DNA from: Acidimicrobiia bacterium
GTDB lineage: Bacteria; Actinomycetota; Acidimicrobiia; IMCC26256; PALSA-555
DNA: 48,412 nucleotides
Assembly (NCBI GenBank): GCA_009694295.1
Contig: SHVJ01000006.1
Span: forward strand, 1 to 48,412
Reading direction: 5' to 3'
Positions within the stretch are counted from its first letter, which is position 1. Every line of letters starts with the position of its first letter. Below are positions 17,402-25,054 of the stretch, piece after piece. The notes beneath the pieces are model-generated. The model searched no databases, was not told the origin of the DNA, and saw only the letters and a program-made list of their open reading frames with translations. Made by a program: the position numbers and the translations under genes.

Positions 17402-17416
17402 GGGCCAGCTGGCCCA
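17401..17416. repeat. 16-bp perfect palindrome beside the Zur-like box
   Basis: TGGGCCAGCTGGCCCA is self-complementary over all 16 bases and shares one base with the Zur-like operator. It lies upstream of the znuC promoter, at about the -35 region. It could be a second regulator site or a small hairpin. Confidence 0.6.
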
Positions 17417-17429
17417 AGCTCAGCCCAGA

Positions 17430-17597
17430 TCAGCCGTGTTCGTCCGCTTCTTCCTCGTGCTCCCCGGGCGCGTCGGAGCTGGCCGGGTCCTCGAAGACGA
17501 TCATGGCCGCGTCGTCAGGCGCGACCCTCGACGGGTCGTTCCACACGGACTCGCGCAGCCGAGGCCATGCCGGAAGTACGGTCGCCGGGTGACGCAC
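17430..17597 (-). CDS. Possible small acidic protein between znuC and CDF gene
   Basis: A 55-codon frame from GTG 17597 (or 38 codons from GTG 17546) to TGA 17430. The C-terminus is strongly acidic with His and Glu (ending EHEEEADEHG). Third codon positions are almost all G or C across the last 38 codons, as in real genes here. The longer form overlaps the first codons of the CDF gene on the other strand by 9 bp. There is no recognised family. The upstream continuation of this frame, antisense to the CDF gene, was not accepted. Confidence 0.3.
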   Translation of the reverse strand: MRHPATVLPAWPRLRESVWNDPSRVAPDDAAMIVFEDPASSDAPGEHEEEADEHG

Positions 17598-18500
17598 GAC
17601 CACGGGCACGGGCCGGCGCGCGGCGGGCGCCTGCTCTGGATCACCTTGATCCTCAACCTCACCTTGCTCGTCATCGAGGTGGTGGCCGGGCTGGCGTTCT
17701 CTTCGCTGGCACTCCTCGCCGATGGCGCGCACCAGGCGACCGACGTGGTGGCGTTGGGTATCGCGCTCGTCGCGCAGTCGCTCATGCGCAAGCCCGGCTC
17801 GACCCGTCACACGTACGGCCTGTTGCGCGCCGAGGCCCTCGGCGCACAGGTGAACGCATTTCTCCTGATCGGAGCGTCGATCTGGGTGCTTGTCGAAGCC
17901 GTACAGCGCATCGGCGATCCCGAGTCGGTCGATGGCGTCGGCGTCCTGGTGATCGCCACCATCGCGTTCGCGGTGAACGCCGGAAGCGCGATGGTGTTGG
18001 CGCGGGGACGCGGCCACGACCTGAACCTTCGAGCCGCGTGGATGCACATGGCCGCCGATGCCGCCGGCTCGGTTGCTGCGGCAGCAGCCGGGATCGCGGT
18101 CATCGCGTTTAGCGCCGAGAGCGCAGACCCCATCGCGTCCATCGTGATCGCGGTGCTGGTGGTGGTGGGCGCGTGGGGCCTGCTGCGCGACACCACGAAC
18201 GTGCTGCTCGAGGGCGTGCCGCGCGGGCTCGATCTCGCCGCGGTGGAAGCCGCGCTCATCGGCGCGCCGCACGTCGAGGCCGTCCATCATCTCCACGTGT
18301 GGGAGCTCGGCACCGAGCTGCCCGCGCTCTCGGTGCATGTCGTGCTCGATGGTGAGCCGAACCTGCACGATGCCCAAGCTCAGGGAAACGCACTCAAGAC
18401 GATGCTGGCCGAACGGTTCGGGATCGAGCACGCAACGCTCGAGCTCGAGTGTCACGACTGCGAGTCGGCTTCCGACGCCCTGCACTCGACCCACGAGTAG
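17589..18500 (+). CDS. Cation diffusion facilitator, Zn/Co-type efflux
   Basis: 303 aa, six membrane segments plus a C-terminal cytoplasmic domain. The transport site is visible as two HxxxD pairs, HQATD (H48, D52) and HMAAD (H153, D157), the arrangement of zinc/cobalt exporters such as ZitB and CzcD. The N-terminus is His-rich (THDHGHG), and the end holds ELECHDCES, a possible extra metal-binding Cys/His cluster. The start is the GTG at 17589; the frame is open far upstream but covers the znuC antisense region. Its placement next to znuBC suggests paired import and export control of zinc. Confidence 0.88.
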   Translation: MTHDHGHGPARGGRLLWITLILNLTLLVIEVVAGLAFSSLALLADGAHQATDVVALGIALVAQSLMRKPGSTRHTYGLLRAEALGAQVNAFLLIGASIWVLVEAVQRIGDPESVDGVGVLVIATIAFAVNAGSAMVLARGRGHDLNLRAAWMHMAADAAGSVAAAAAGIAVIAFSAESADPIASIVIAVLVVVGAWGLLRDTTNVLLEGVPRGLDLAAVEAALIGAPHVEAVHHLHVWELGTELPALSVHVVLDGEPNLHDAQAQGNALKTMLAERFGIEHATLELECHDCESASDALHSTHE

Positions 18501-18689
18501 CCCGGATCGCCCGCATCCGATCGGTGCCCGGGTCGGGCGCCACGTGGAGCGCGGCGACAATCACGACCGCGATCCCGGCGAACTGGTACACGCTGCCGCC
18601 GAGCCGTGACCCGGCTCCCCGCGGCGGACGATACTGGGGGCGCTTCCGAGCGGGGGAATGATGGACGACCTATGGGCGAAGGTGCCGGG

Positions 18690-20480
18690 ATGATGAGGAA
18701 GCGCGTTCGCCGCATTGGCGCGGCCGTGGCGCTTGGCGCGGTGCTGGTGATGCTCGTCGCGACGCCGGCATCCGCCCACGCGTCGCTGCTCGAGTCGAAC
18801 CCCGCGCCGGGTGCGGTCCTCCAATCCTCACCCAAGCAGGTGACGCTCAGCTTCACCGAACCGGTTTCCACCTCGCTCGGCGCAATCCGCGTCTACAACT
18901 CCGCCAGCAAGCGGGTTGATTCGGGCGACGTGAAGGTCCGCAACAACGTCGTCGAGCTCACGCTGCCCAAGTTGGATGACGGTTCGTACGCGGTCGCGTG
19001 GCGAGTGTCGTCCGAGGATGCACACCCGATCACAGGCGTGTTCACGTTCCAAATCGGAAACGAAGGCAATGCTTCCAGCCCGAAGACGCAAGCCCTCGCC
19101 GAGCGTTTGCTCGGTGCCGAGAGTGGCGACAAGCTTGTCGGCACCGTCTACGGCATCACACGCGGCCTGTTGTTCACGGGTCTCGCCCTCATGCTTGGGT
19201 GCGCGGCGTTCGGCCTGATCGTCACGAGCCGCGCTCGCGCGTCGACGGTCAACCGTCGTCTCGTCTGGATCGGCTGGGCGACTACGACCGTTGCTGCCGT
19301 CGTTGGTTTCCTTGTGTACGGGCCATACGCCGCAGGACTCGGGCTCGGTGAGTTGCTCAACTCCAGAGTGATCGACGAGACGTTGAGCACGCGTTATGGC
19401 CACATCGGCGTGGCCCGTCTGATCCTGCTTGTGCTCGCCATTCCCATCATCCGTGTGCTGCTCGCCCGAGACGGCGACGAACCGCGACGCGTGCCACGCC
19501 CGTGGGTTGCAGCGGCCGCGGTCTTCGCTGTGCTCATCTCGGCCACACCCGGGCTCGGCGGCCACGCCAGCTCCGGCGATCTCGTCGTGCTCGCGGTTAT
19601 CACCGACACGATCCACGTGTTGGCGATGGGTGTGTGGGTGGGCGGCCTCGTGGCATTGGGTGTCGTCGTGATGCGCGGGCATGCCGTTGCGGAGATGGAA
19701 GCGCCCGTTGCGCGATGGTCCCGACTCGCGTTCGGCTGCGTCGTGGCGATCATCGCCACGGGTGTGTTCCAGGCGTGGCGCCAGGTGGGGAACCTCACTG
19801 CGCTGCGGACCACCGAGTACGGACGAATGCTGATCATCAAGATCTTGTTGTTCGCTGGGCTGCTGATGCTCGCCGCGTTCAGTCGCGAGAGCGTGCGGTA
19901 TCTGTTTCCGGGCCCGAAGCCCGAGCCCAAGAAGGACAAGCGCGGCGTTCCGATCGTCGCGGGTGGCGCCGACGACAACAAGGAACCGAAGCCGACAGCG
20001 GCGGAGATCGCCGAGTACGAGGCGTCGGAGTACAAGCGCCTGCGCCGATCGGTGTGGGGTGAGGTGGGCGTTGCGGTGCTCGTGTTGTCAGTCACCGCCT
20101 TACTCGTCAATGCCGCGCCGGCCAAGACAGCGGCCGCGAATGCGAAGGGCAACGCCATCGGCATCACGTTGAAGTCGAAGGACGTCTGGGTCGACGTCGT
20201 CGTCGTGCCGGGGCGCACCGGACGCAACGCCGTCCACGTGAGTGCGTTGACTCCGAAGGGTCAGATCCAAGACATCAAAGAGCTGACCATCACGTTCTCC
20301 TTGCCCGAAAGCGACATCGCCGGCATCAAGGTTCCGCTCGAGAAGATCAGCGCAGGGCACTACACGGCGGCCCGATTCGCGGTCCCCATCGAGGGTGACT
20401 GGATCGTGACGGCCAAGGCAGTCGTGTCGCAGTTCACGCAGCGCACGATGCGTGCCGAGATCGAGATCGACGAACGCTGA
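18690..20480 (+). CDS. CopC-CopD fusion with C-terminal YtkA-like domain
   Basis: 596 aa from ATG 18690 (or 18693). A signal peptide ends at ATPASAHASLLES, leaving the His that begins a CopC copper site; EDAHPITG supplies the second His. The CopC part is about residues 27-125. A CopD-type membrane domain (about eight segments) follows, with a long charged cytoplasmic loop (KPEPKKDKRG to EYKRLRRSVWGE). The last ~110 residues after another membrane segment are a beta-rich extracellular domain like YtkA. Such fusions bind Cu(II) outside and may import copper for cuproenzymes. It is followed after 4 bp by a DsbB-like gene, so envelope metal and thiol chemistry are linked here. Confidence 0.85.
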   Translation: MMRKRVRRIGAAVALGAVLVMLVATPASAHASLLESNPAPGAVLQSSPKQVTLSFTEPVSTSLGAIRVYNSASKRVDSGDVKVRNNVVELTLPKLDDGSYAVAWRVSSEDAHPITGVFTFQIGNEGNASSPKTQALAERLLGAESGDKLVGTVYGITRGLLFTGLALMLGCAAFGLIVTSRARASTVNRRLVWIGWATTTVAAVVGFLVYGPYAAGLGLGELLNSRVIDETLSTRYGHIGVARLILLVLAIPIIRVLLARDGDEPRRVPRPWVAAAAVFAVLISATPGLGGHASSGDLVVLAVITDTIHVLAMGVWVGGLVALGVVVMRGHAVAEMEAPVARWSRLAFGCVVAIIATGVFQAWRQVGNLTALRTTEYGRMLIIKILLFAGLLMLAAFSRESVRYLFPGPKPEPKKDKRGVPIVAGGADDNKEPKPTAAEIAEYEASEYKRLRRSVWGEVGVAVLVLSVTALLVNAAPAKTAAANAKGNAIGITLKSKDVWVDVVVVPGRTGRNAVHVSALTPKGQIQDIKELTITFSLPESDIAGIKVPLEKISAGHYTAARFAVPIEGDWIVTAKAVVSQFTQRTMRAEIEIDER

Positions 20481-20484
20481 GGGC

Positions 20485-21057
20485 GTGGACGACATCCAGA
20501 CGGCGAACACGCTCTTCACGGTCCTCACATTCGTCGCCAACGTCGCGCTCCTCGCGTTGGTGGCAGTCGCGATCGTCAGTCGCACCGGCTCGCGCGGACA
20601 ATCCGTTGCGAAGCAGGTCGTGGGCCATGTGGGGCCATACGCGAATCGTTTCGCGCTCGGAGTCGCGATCACGGCTACTGCTGGCAGCCTCTACTACTCA
20701 GAGGTCCAGCACTTCATCCCGTGTGAGCTGTGCTGGTACCAGCGCATCGTCATGTACCCGCTCGTCGCGGTCCTCGGGGTGGGTGTGCTGCGCCGTGATC
20801 GAGCCAGCTTCTGGTACGCCGCGCCCTTCGTTGCGGTTGGAGCACCCCTCGCGCTGTACCACTGGCTGGTCGAACGGGTGCCGTCCCTCTCCAGCTCAAC
20901 GTCGTGCTCGGCCATCGCCCCATGCACCGTTCCGTACTTCGAAAAACTCGGATACATCACCCTGGCGTTCATGAGCATGAGCGCGTTCTTGCTCATCGGG
21001 GAACTGCTCCTCATTGGCCGCGCCTACAACCGAATGTCTCCTGAGGTCACCACATGA
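20485..21057 (+). CDS. DsbB/BdbC-like disulfide-forming membrane protein
   Basis: 190 aa, about five membrane segments. The redox motif IPCELCWYQR (C80, C83) is the signature of DsbB/BdbC, and a second Cys pair occurs in the outer loop (SCSAIAPC, C141 and C147). It would pass electrons from a thioredoxin-like partner to quinone. It is coupled by ATGA overlap to a thioredoxin-fold protein, its probable partner. The GTG start (20485) lies 4 bp after the CopC-CopD stop. Confidence 0.88.
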   Translation: MDDIQTANTLFTVLTFVANVALLALVAVAIVSRTGSRGQSVAKQVVGHVGPYANRFALGVAITATAGSLYYSEVQHFIPCELCWYQRIVMYPLVAVLGVGVLRRDRASFWYAAPFVAVGAPLALYHWLVERVPSLSSSTSCSAIAPCTVPYFEKLGYITLAFMSMSAFLLIGELLLIGRAYNRMSPEVTT

Positions 21058-21674
21058 AGCTCCATGCTCGTCCCGTCACGTTCGTCGTCACGGTGTTGCT
21101 GGTGATGGGCATCGCCGCGTTACCCGCTGCAGCCGCCAAGCAGGACTACAGCCCGCACATCAAGGTGCAGGGAAGCACGTTGCCCGAGCCAGACGACACG
21201 TTCGGGAGCGTGGACGACCCCGCAATCGGCGAGACCCCGCCCACGCTCGTCGGCGAAGGATTCAACGGCCAACCGGTCACGGTCGAGCACGGGAGCGCGC
21301 CGCGGATCGTGATCTTCGTCGCCCATTGGTGCCCCCACTGCCAAGCCGAGGTTCCGGAGATCGTGAAGCTGGCGAAGAACGGGAAACTTGACGGCGTGGA
21401 AGTCGACACGATCGCGACCAACACGAGCGCCGATCTGCCGAACTACCCGCCGTTCAAGTGGCTCAAGCGCGAGAAGTGGCCGTTCAAGCCGGTCATGGTG
21501 GACGACAAGCGTTCGCGTGCGCTCGTCGCGATGGGCGGCAACAGCTTCCCGTACTTCGTCTTCGTGGCCGCCGACGGAACGGTGGCGTGGCGCACGAGCG
21601 GCGAGCTCCCCCCTGACCTCATCACCGACATCGCGGCGCGGCTCGTGGCTGGTCAGCCGATCCTTCGCGAGTAG
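21054..21674 (+). CDS. Exported thioredoxin-fold protein (CPHC)
   Basis: 206 aa. An N-terminal signal or anchor (FVVTVLLVMGIAALPAAAA) precedes a TlpA/ResA-like thioredoxin domain with FVAHWCPHCQAEVPE (C93, C96). The CPHC active site is that of DsbA-type oxidants, and the cis-proline is in NSFPYFVF. Together with the DsbB-like gene it forms an oxidising pair; a ResA-like role in cytochrome c maturation is the alternative. Confidence 0.88.
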   Translation: MKLHARPVTFVVTVLLVMGIAALPAAAAKQDYSPHIKVQGSTLPEPDDTFGSVDDPAIGETPPTLVGEGFNGQPVTVEHGSAPRIVIFVAHWCPHCQAEVPEIVKLAKNGKLDGVEVDTIATNTSADLPNYPPFKWLKREKWPFKPVMVDDKRSRALVAMGGNSFPYFVFVAADGTVAWRTSGELPPDLITDIAARLVAGQPILRE

Positions 21675-21692
21675 TGGCGCGGCTCATCGCCG

Positions 21693-22124
21693 TCAGGCAC
21701 ACCGGCGACAGAGCCCGACGAGGTCAATCCGGTGGGTCGACGTGCGGAACCCCGTCTCCCCTTCGACCTGCGCCACCGCATCGGCGATCGACGCCTCGAG
21801 GCCCGACGCCGCGGGCACGTCCTCGACCGTGCCGCACGCTGTGCAGATGAGGTGGTGGTGATGGCCGGTGAGCTCTTCGGCCAGTTCGAAGCGCGCTGAT
21901 TCGGCCGTGACGATCCGGTGCACAACACCCGCCTGTTCGAGCACCACGAGGTTCCGGTACACCGAGCTCTGCACGAGCCCGTCGCCGACCTCGAGGATCT
22001 CGGGGAGCGCGAGTGGGCGGGGCGCTTGTGCCAGCACCTCGACGATCGCGGCGCGTTTCGGGGTCAGGCGCTGCTGCACGCGCCGCAACCGCGCGGCTAC
22101 CTCGTCGCGCAGTTCGGGTCCCAC
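21693..22124 (-). CDS. Fur-family metalloregulator, possibly Zur
   Basis: 143 aa. Winged helix with the recognition segment VQSSVYRNLVVLEQAGVV, then the metal-sensing stretch GHHHHLICTACG. Structural zinc cysteines are C94/C97 and C139/C142 (CRRC). I chose the GTG at 22124 because TACACT lies exactly 7 nt upstream on the minus strand (leaderless pattern) and the protein then has normal family length. The sequence cannot separate Zur from Fur. A Zur-like box at znuC in this window favours Zur. Confidence 0.85.
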   Translation of the reverse strand: MGPELRDEVAARLRRVQQRLTPKRAAIVEVLAQAPRPLALPEILEVGDGLVQSSVYRNLVVLEQAGVVHRIVTAESARFELAEELTGHHHHLICTACGTVEDVPAASGLEASIADAVAQVEGETGFRTSTHRIDLVGLCRRCA

Positions 22125-22129
22125 GGCAC

Positions 22130-22149
22130 CGAGTGTACCGTCGCACTCG
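22130..22149. promoter_or_regulatory. Overlapping divergent leaderless promoters and operator
   Basis: Minus-strand TACACT (22132-22137) is 7 nt from the regulator's GTG; plus-strand TACCGT (22136-22141) is 8 nt from the ATG at 22150. Both lie inside a 6-bp inverted repeat, CGAGTG (22130-22135) and CACTCG (22144-22149). The two -10 elements share two bases, so they exclude each other. Confidence 0.5.
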
Positions 22150-22917
22150 ATGGATCCCACTGAGAGGTTCACCGAGCTCGTACAGCGCAATGAGCGCGAT
22201 GTGCCGCTCGACGAAGTCGCGTTGCTCATTGCCGCGCACCATCACCGCGTCGATGTGCCGAAGCAGCTGGCGCGCTTCGATGATCTCGCGTCGAACGCTC
22301 CAGCCGCGCCCGATGCGCTCGCGACCTATCTCTTTGTGGAACGCGGGTTCGCCGGGAACTCGGTGGACTACTCGGATCCGCACAACTCGTTTCTCGACGA
22401 CGTACTGGATCGGCGTCTGGGTCTGCCGATCACGCTCAGCGTCCTCATGCTCGAAGTCGGCCGACGGCTAGGCCTCACACTCGACGGTGTAGGCATGCCG
22501 GGTCATTTCCTCGTTCGCGCGGATGCCGGCGTGTTCTTCGATCCGTTTCACGGCGGTGAACGTCTCGACGAAGACGGTTGTCGCGAGCGGTTCAGCGCGA
22601 CCCAGGGCGATGCACCGTTTCTCCCCGCGTTTCTCCTACCGGTGGGCTCGCACGCCATTCTCTCCCGCATGCTCGCCAATCTCGTGCGCTCGTTCGCGAC
22701 GCGTGACCCGAGCAACGCGGTGTGGACGGTTCGCCTTCGGCTCCGGGTGCCCGGTGTATCGCGGGCTGAGCGCAGCGAGGCGGCGGCACTGCTCGGCACG
22801 CTCGGGCAGTTCGAAGAGGCAGCCGAGGCGTTGAGTGCCATCGCCGACGAGTTCGACGGCCCGGCCGCGACTCGCCTCGCTCAGGACGCCGCGGCTTACC
22901 GCGCGCGAGCGAACTGA
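22150..22917 (+). CDS. SirB1-family transglutaminase-like/TPR protein
   Basis: 255 aa. The block LDRRLGLPITLSVLMLEVGRR is the conserved centre of SirB1 proteins, followed by GVGMPGHFLVR and FFDPFHGG. The C-terminal part (VSRAERSEAAALLGTLGQFEEAAEALSAI) is TPR-like. The transglutaminase-like Cys is not present in the LPITLS position, as is usual for this family, so enzymatic activity is doubtful. ATG start 8 nt from a -10-like hexamer. Function unknown. Confidence 0.82.
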   Translation: MDPTERFTELVQRNERDVPLDEVALLIAAHHHRVDVPKQLARFDDLASNAPAAPDALATYLFVERGFAGNSVDYSDPHNSFLDDVLDRRLGLPITLSVLMLEVGRRLGLTLDGVGMPGHFLVRADAGVFFDPFHGGERLDEDGCRERFSATQGDAPFLPAFLLPVGSHAILSRMLANLVRSFATRDPSNAVWTVRLRLRVPGVSRAERSEAAALLGTLGQFEEAAEALSAIADEFDGPAATRLAQDAAAYRARAN

Positions 22918-22931
22918 GCGGATCGAAACGC

Positions 22932-23552
22932 GTGATTGACGAGCTGCCGATGTTCCCGCTCGGCTCGGTGCTGTTTCCGCACGCTGTGCTCCCGCTGCAT
23001 GTGTTCGAGCCGCGGTACCGGGCGCTCGCCGAGCGGTGTCTTGCCAGCGACCGAGAGTTCGGTGTTGTGCTGATCGAGCGGGGCCACGAAGTCGGCGGAG
23101 GTGACGCGCGCTTCGACGTGGGTACCGTGGCTCGCATCGTGCAGGCCGGTCAGCTCGATGATGGCCGCTGGATGTTGGTGAACGTCGGTGTGCAGCGCCT
23201 CCGCGTGCACGAGTGGCTCGCCGATGACCCATATCCCCTCGCTCGCGTGGAGCGTCTCGCGCACGGCGACAGTGTCGGCGTCACTCCCGATCTCGTCGGC
23301 GATGTGGTCACGCTGCTCCGACGTGTGCTTGCGATGCACGTGGAGCTCGGCAACCCCGTCGCCCCGATCGATGTGGTACTCGATGACGATCCGGTGCAGG
23401 CGTCGTTCGAGGCGGCCGCGCTCGCTCCAATCGGCTCGCTCGACGCTCAGCACCTCCTGGAGATCGACGATGCCGCCGCGCGACTGACACGCCTTCACTC
23501 GATGCTCGAAGAGGAACGCGAGATGCTCGAGCTGCGACTCTCCGGTGACTGA
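22932..23552 (+). CDS. Lon N-terminal (LON substrate-binding) domain protein
   Basis: 206 aa. It begins ELPMFPLGSVLFPHAVLPLHVFEPRYR, the diagnostic start of the LON substrate-binding domain, but has neither ATPase nor protease domain. Stand-alone forms are frequent in bacteria and their function is unsettled. GTG start 14 bp after the SirB1-like gene, so probably the same transcript. Confidence 0.88.
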   Translation: MIDELPMFPLGSVLFPHAVLPLHVFEPRYRALAERCLASDREFGVVLIERGHEVGGGDARFDVGTVARIVQAGQLDDGRWMLVNVGVQRLRVHEWLADDPYPLARVERLAHGDSVGVTPDLVGDVVTLLRRVLAMHVELGNPVAPIDVVLDDDPVQASFEAAALAPIGSLDAQHLLEIDDAAARLTRLHSMLEEEREMLELRLSGD

Positions 23553-23569
23553 TCCGGCCGCCCCCGGCG

Positions 23570-23575
23570 TACGCT
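23570..23575 (+). promoter_or_regulatory. -10 element for the 66-aa repeat protein
   Basis: TACGCT followed by 6 nt and the GTG at 23582: leaderless pattern. This supports the small downstream frame being expressed. Confidence 0.45.
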
Positions 23576-23581
23576 GAGTCC

Positions 23582-23782
23582 GTGGAACACCAACCCGAGC
23601 CCCAACCTGAAGCCCACGCTGAACTCCAGCCAGAACTCCAGCCAGAACTCCAGCCAGAACTCCAGCGGGCGCTCGATACCGAGCAGGACCGCGACCTCAA
23701 CGACCTCGAGGCGCTGGAGCGCGAGCTCGCCGCGCTGGAGCACGAGCTCGAGATCGTCGACGGCACACCCGGCGACGAATAG
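23582..23782 (+). CDS. Small acidic protein with ELQP repeats
   Basis: 66 aa, not assigned to a family. The first half is Pro/Glu/Gln-rich with four in-frame ELQP/ELQR units encoded by a 12-bp tandem repeat (23621-23666). The second half (DLNDLEALERELAALEHELEIVDG) is a clear amphipathic, coiled-coil-like helix. The GTG start is supported by a -10 hexamer 6 nt upstream. It lies 4 bp before the MoaD-like gene. Role unknown; a short dimerising adaptor is possible. Confidence 0.6.
   Translation: MEHQPEPQPEAHAELQPELQPELQPELQRALDTEQDRDLNDLEALERELAALEHELEIVDGTPGDE
23621..23666 (+). repeat. 12-bp tandem repeat inside a gene
   Basis: The unit GAACTCCAGCCA is repeated at 23621, 23633 and 23645, with a partial fourth copy at 23657. 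The copies are identical, implying recent slippage. It keeps the frame (four codons per unit), so copy-number change would lengthen the ELQP tract without breaking the gene. Confidence 0.9.
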
Positions 23783-23786
23783 CGCA

Positions 23787-24038
23787 GTGGCGACGGTCCG
23801 GCTGCGGCTCTTTGCAGCCGCGCGCGACGCAGCCGGACTCGCGTCGGCGGAAGTGAAAGCCGAGACTGTGGGCGAGGTGCTCGCGTACGCTCGCACGACG
23901 TTCGGTCCGCATTTCGCCGAGGTCTTGGCGCACTCACGCGTGTGGTTGAACGGCGATGAGCCCGTCGACGGCGAGGCCACGCCCGTCGTCGACAGTGACG
24001 AGGTTGCGGTGCTTCCGCCCGTCAGCGGCGGTTCATGA
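23787..24038 (+). CDS. MoaD/ThiS-family sulfur carrier, extra C-terminal Ser
   Basis: 83 aa, beta-grasp fold like MoaD: VRLRLFAAARDAAG at the start, VWLNGDEP in the middle, DEVAVLPPVSGG at the end. MoaD proteins are activated on a terminal Gly-Gly, but here one serine follows (GGS then TGA). Either a protease must remove it or the carrier is used differently. It overlaps the convergent methyltransferase by 6 bp. No MoaE or MoeB gene is adjacent. Confidence 0.8.
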   Translation: MATVRLRLFAAARDAAGLASAEVKAETVGEVLAYARTTFGPHFAEVLAHSRVWLNGDEPVDGEATPVVDSDEVAVLPPVSGGS

Positions 24039-24875
24039 GCTTGTAGCCGTGACGAGCCAGGTGGCGCCGCCGAGCTGCACACCTTCATCGGTCAGGTGCG
24101 GCTTGAGCGCCTCTCGAACCGCAGCGATTGCCCGTTCTTGAAGGTTGGCTGGCTTGTCGTCGAGCATGGCGCGTGCGATCCCGGAGTTGCGCATGAACGT
24201 CGTCGCGTCGTCGAGCGTGCCGCGACCGCCTACCAGCATCGGCGCGGTGAACGCGTCGATCGAGAGATCACGGAATCCCGCGGTATCGAAGATCGAACGC
24301 ACGCGGTCGGGATCGGCGAGTGCGTAGGGGCCGGGCGCCGTGGGGTCGCCATCCGGGGGGTCGACGTATTCGAGAATCGCCGCGCCCGGCACGGCCATCC
24401 ACTCGTTGGCCGGGAGCGCTTGCCACACGATGAACGCGCCGCGACCACCCGGGCGCAAACCGCTCCGGATGTTGGCGAACGCGGCAGCGGGATCGTCGAA
24501 GAACATCACGCCGAACCGGCTGATCGCCACGTCGAACTCAGGGGTGAACTGGCGAGTTTGCGCGTCGTCGGCGTCGAAGGAGACGTTGGCGACTCCCTCT
24601 TTCAACGCGAGCGCTCGTGCTCGCTCCAGCATCGCTTCCGACAGGTCGACGCCAAGCGCGCGGCCGTCGACCGTCGAGCGGGCAGCACTGCGGGTGGTGA
24701 CGCCGTTGCCGCAGCCGACATCGAGCACATGCTCACCCGAGGTGATGCCAGCGGCATCCAACATCGCGGCGCCGAACGGCTCGAGCATCTCGTCGTAGCG
24801 CGCCTGTTGATCTACCCAGTGACGAGCGTCATCACGGTTCCAATACTCCCGCTGTGCTTCGTTCGCGGTCGTCAT
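24033..24875 (-). CDS. Class I SAM-dependent methyltransferase
   Basis: 280 aa. SAM-binding loop HVLDVGCGNGVTTR, then GVDLSEAMLERAR and the FDVAISRFGVMFFDD motif typical of UbiE/Coq5-like enzymes. The substrate is unknown. The start ATG is 7 nt from a minus-strand TAGGGT, again a leaderless layout. It is divergent from the rsiG-like gene, with 179 bp between. Confidence 0.85.
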   Translation of the reverse strand: MTTANEAQREYWNRDDARHWVDQQARYDEMLEPFGAAMLDAAGITSGEHVLDVGCGNGVTTRSAARSTVDGRALGVDLSEAMLERARALALKEGVANVSFDADDAQTRQFTPEFDVAISRFGVMFFDDPAAAFANIRSGLRPGGRGAFIVWQALPANEWMAVPGAAILEYVDPPDGDPTAPGPYALADPDRVRSIFDTAGFRDLSIDAFTAPMLVGGRGTLDDATTFMRNSGIARAMLDDKPANLQERAIAAVREALKPHLTDEGVQLGGATWLVTATSS

Positions 24876-24882
24876 GACCGCG

Positions 24883-24888
24883 ACCCTA
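24883..24888 (-). promoter_or_regulatory. -10 element for leaderless methyltransferase gene
   Basis: Reverse-strand TAGGGT, 7 nt before the ATG at 24875. It is the same hexamer and spacing as at 14583-14588. Confidence 0.45.
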
Positions 24889-25005
24889 CCTAGCGGCTCA
24901 CCGAGGGCGACTACCCCAGCGCAAGATCGACGGTTCGCGCGGCCGCGAAGCGAGTGGCGACGTCGCCTCAGTGTCCCTTCCTGGATTCACACGATGACAA
25001 CGCTG

Positions 25006-25048
25006 GAGGGTACGAGGTGTTCCTCTTCGATTTCTCACTGGTACCCTC
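25006..25048. promoter_or_regulatory. Inverted repeat over the rsiG-like promoter
   Basis: GAGGGTAC (25006-25013) and GTACCCTC (25041-25048) are a perfect 8-bp inverted repeat with 27 bases between. The right arm contains the -10-like TACCCT (25042-25047), which lies 7 nt before the ATG at 25055. A regulator binding both arms would cover the promoter; the spacing is long for an RNA hairpin. Confidence 0.5.
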
Positions 25049-25054
25049 ACAGTG

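Noticed and set aside
17598-18560. Upstream continuation of the minus-strand frame at 17430
   Set aside because: It is antisense to the CDF exporter, whose transport motifs are intact. Only the part before the overlap was kept as a low-confidence small gene.
23621-23666. Possible CRISPR-like array
   Set aside because: The 12-bp units are contiguous with no spacers and lie in a reading frame; it is a coding tandem repeat.
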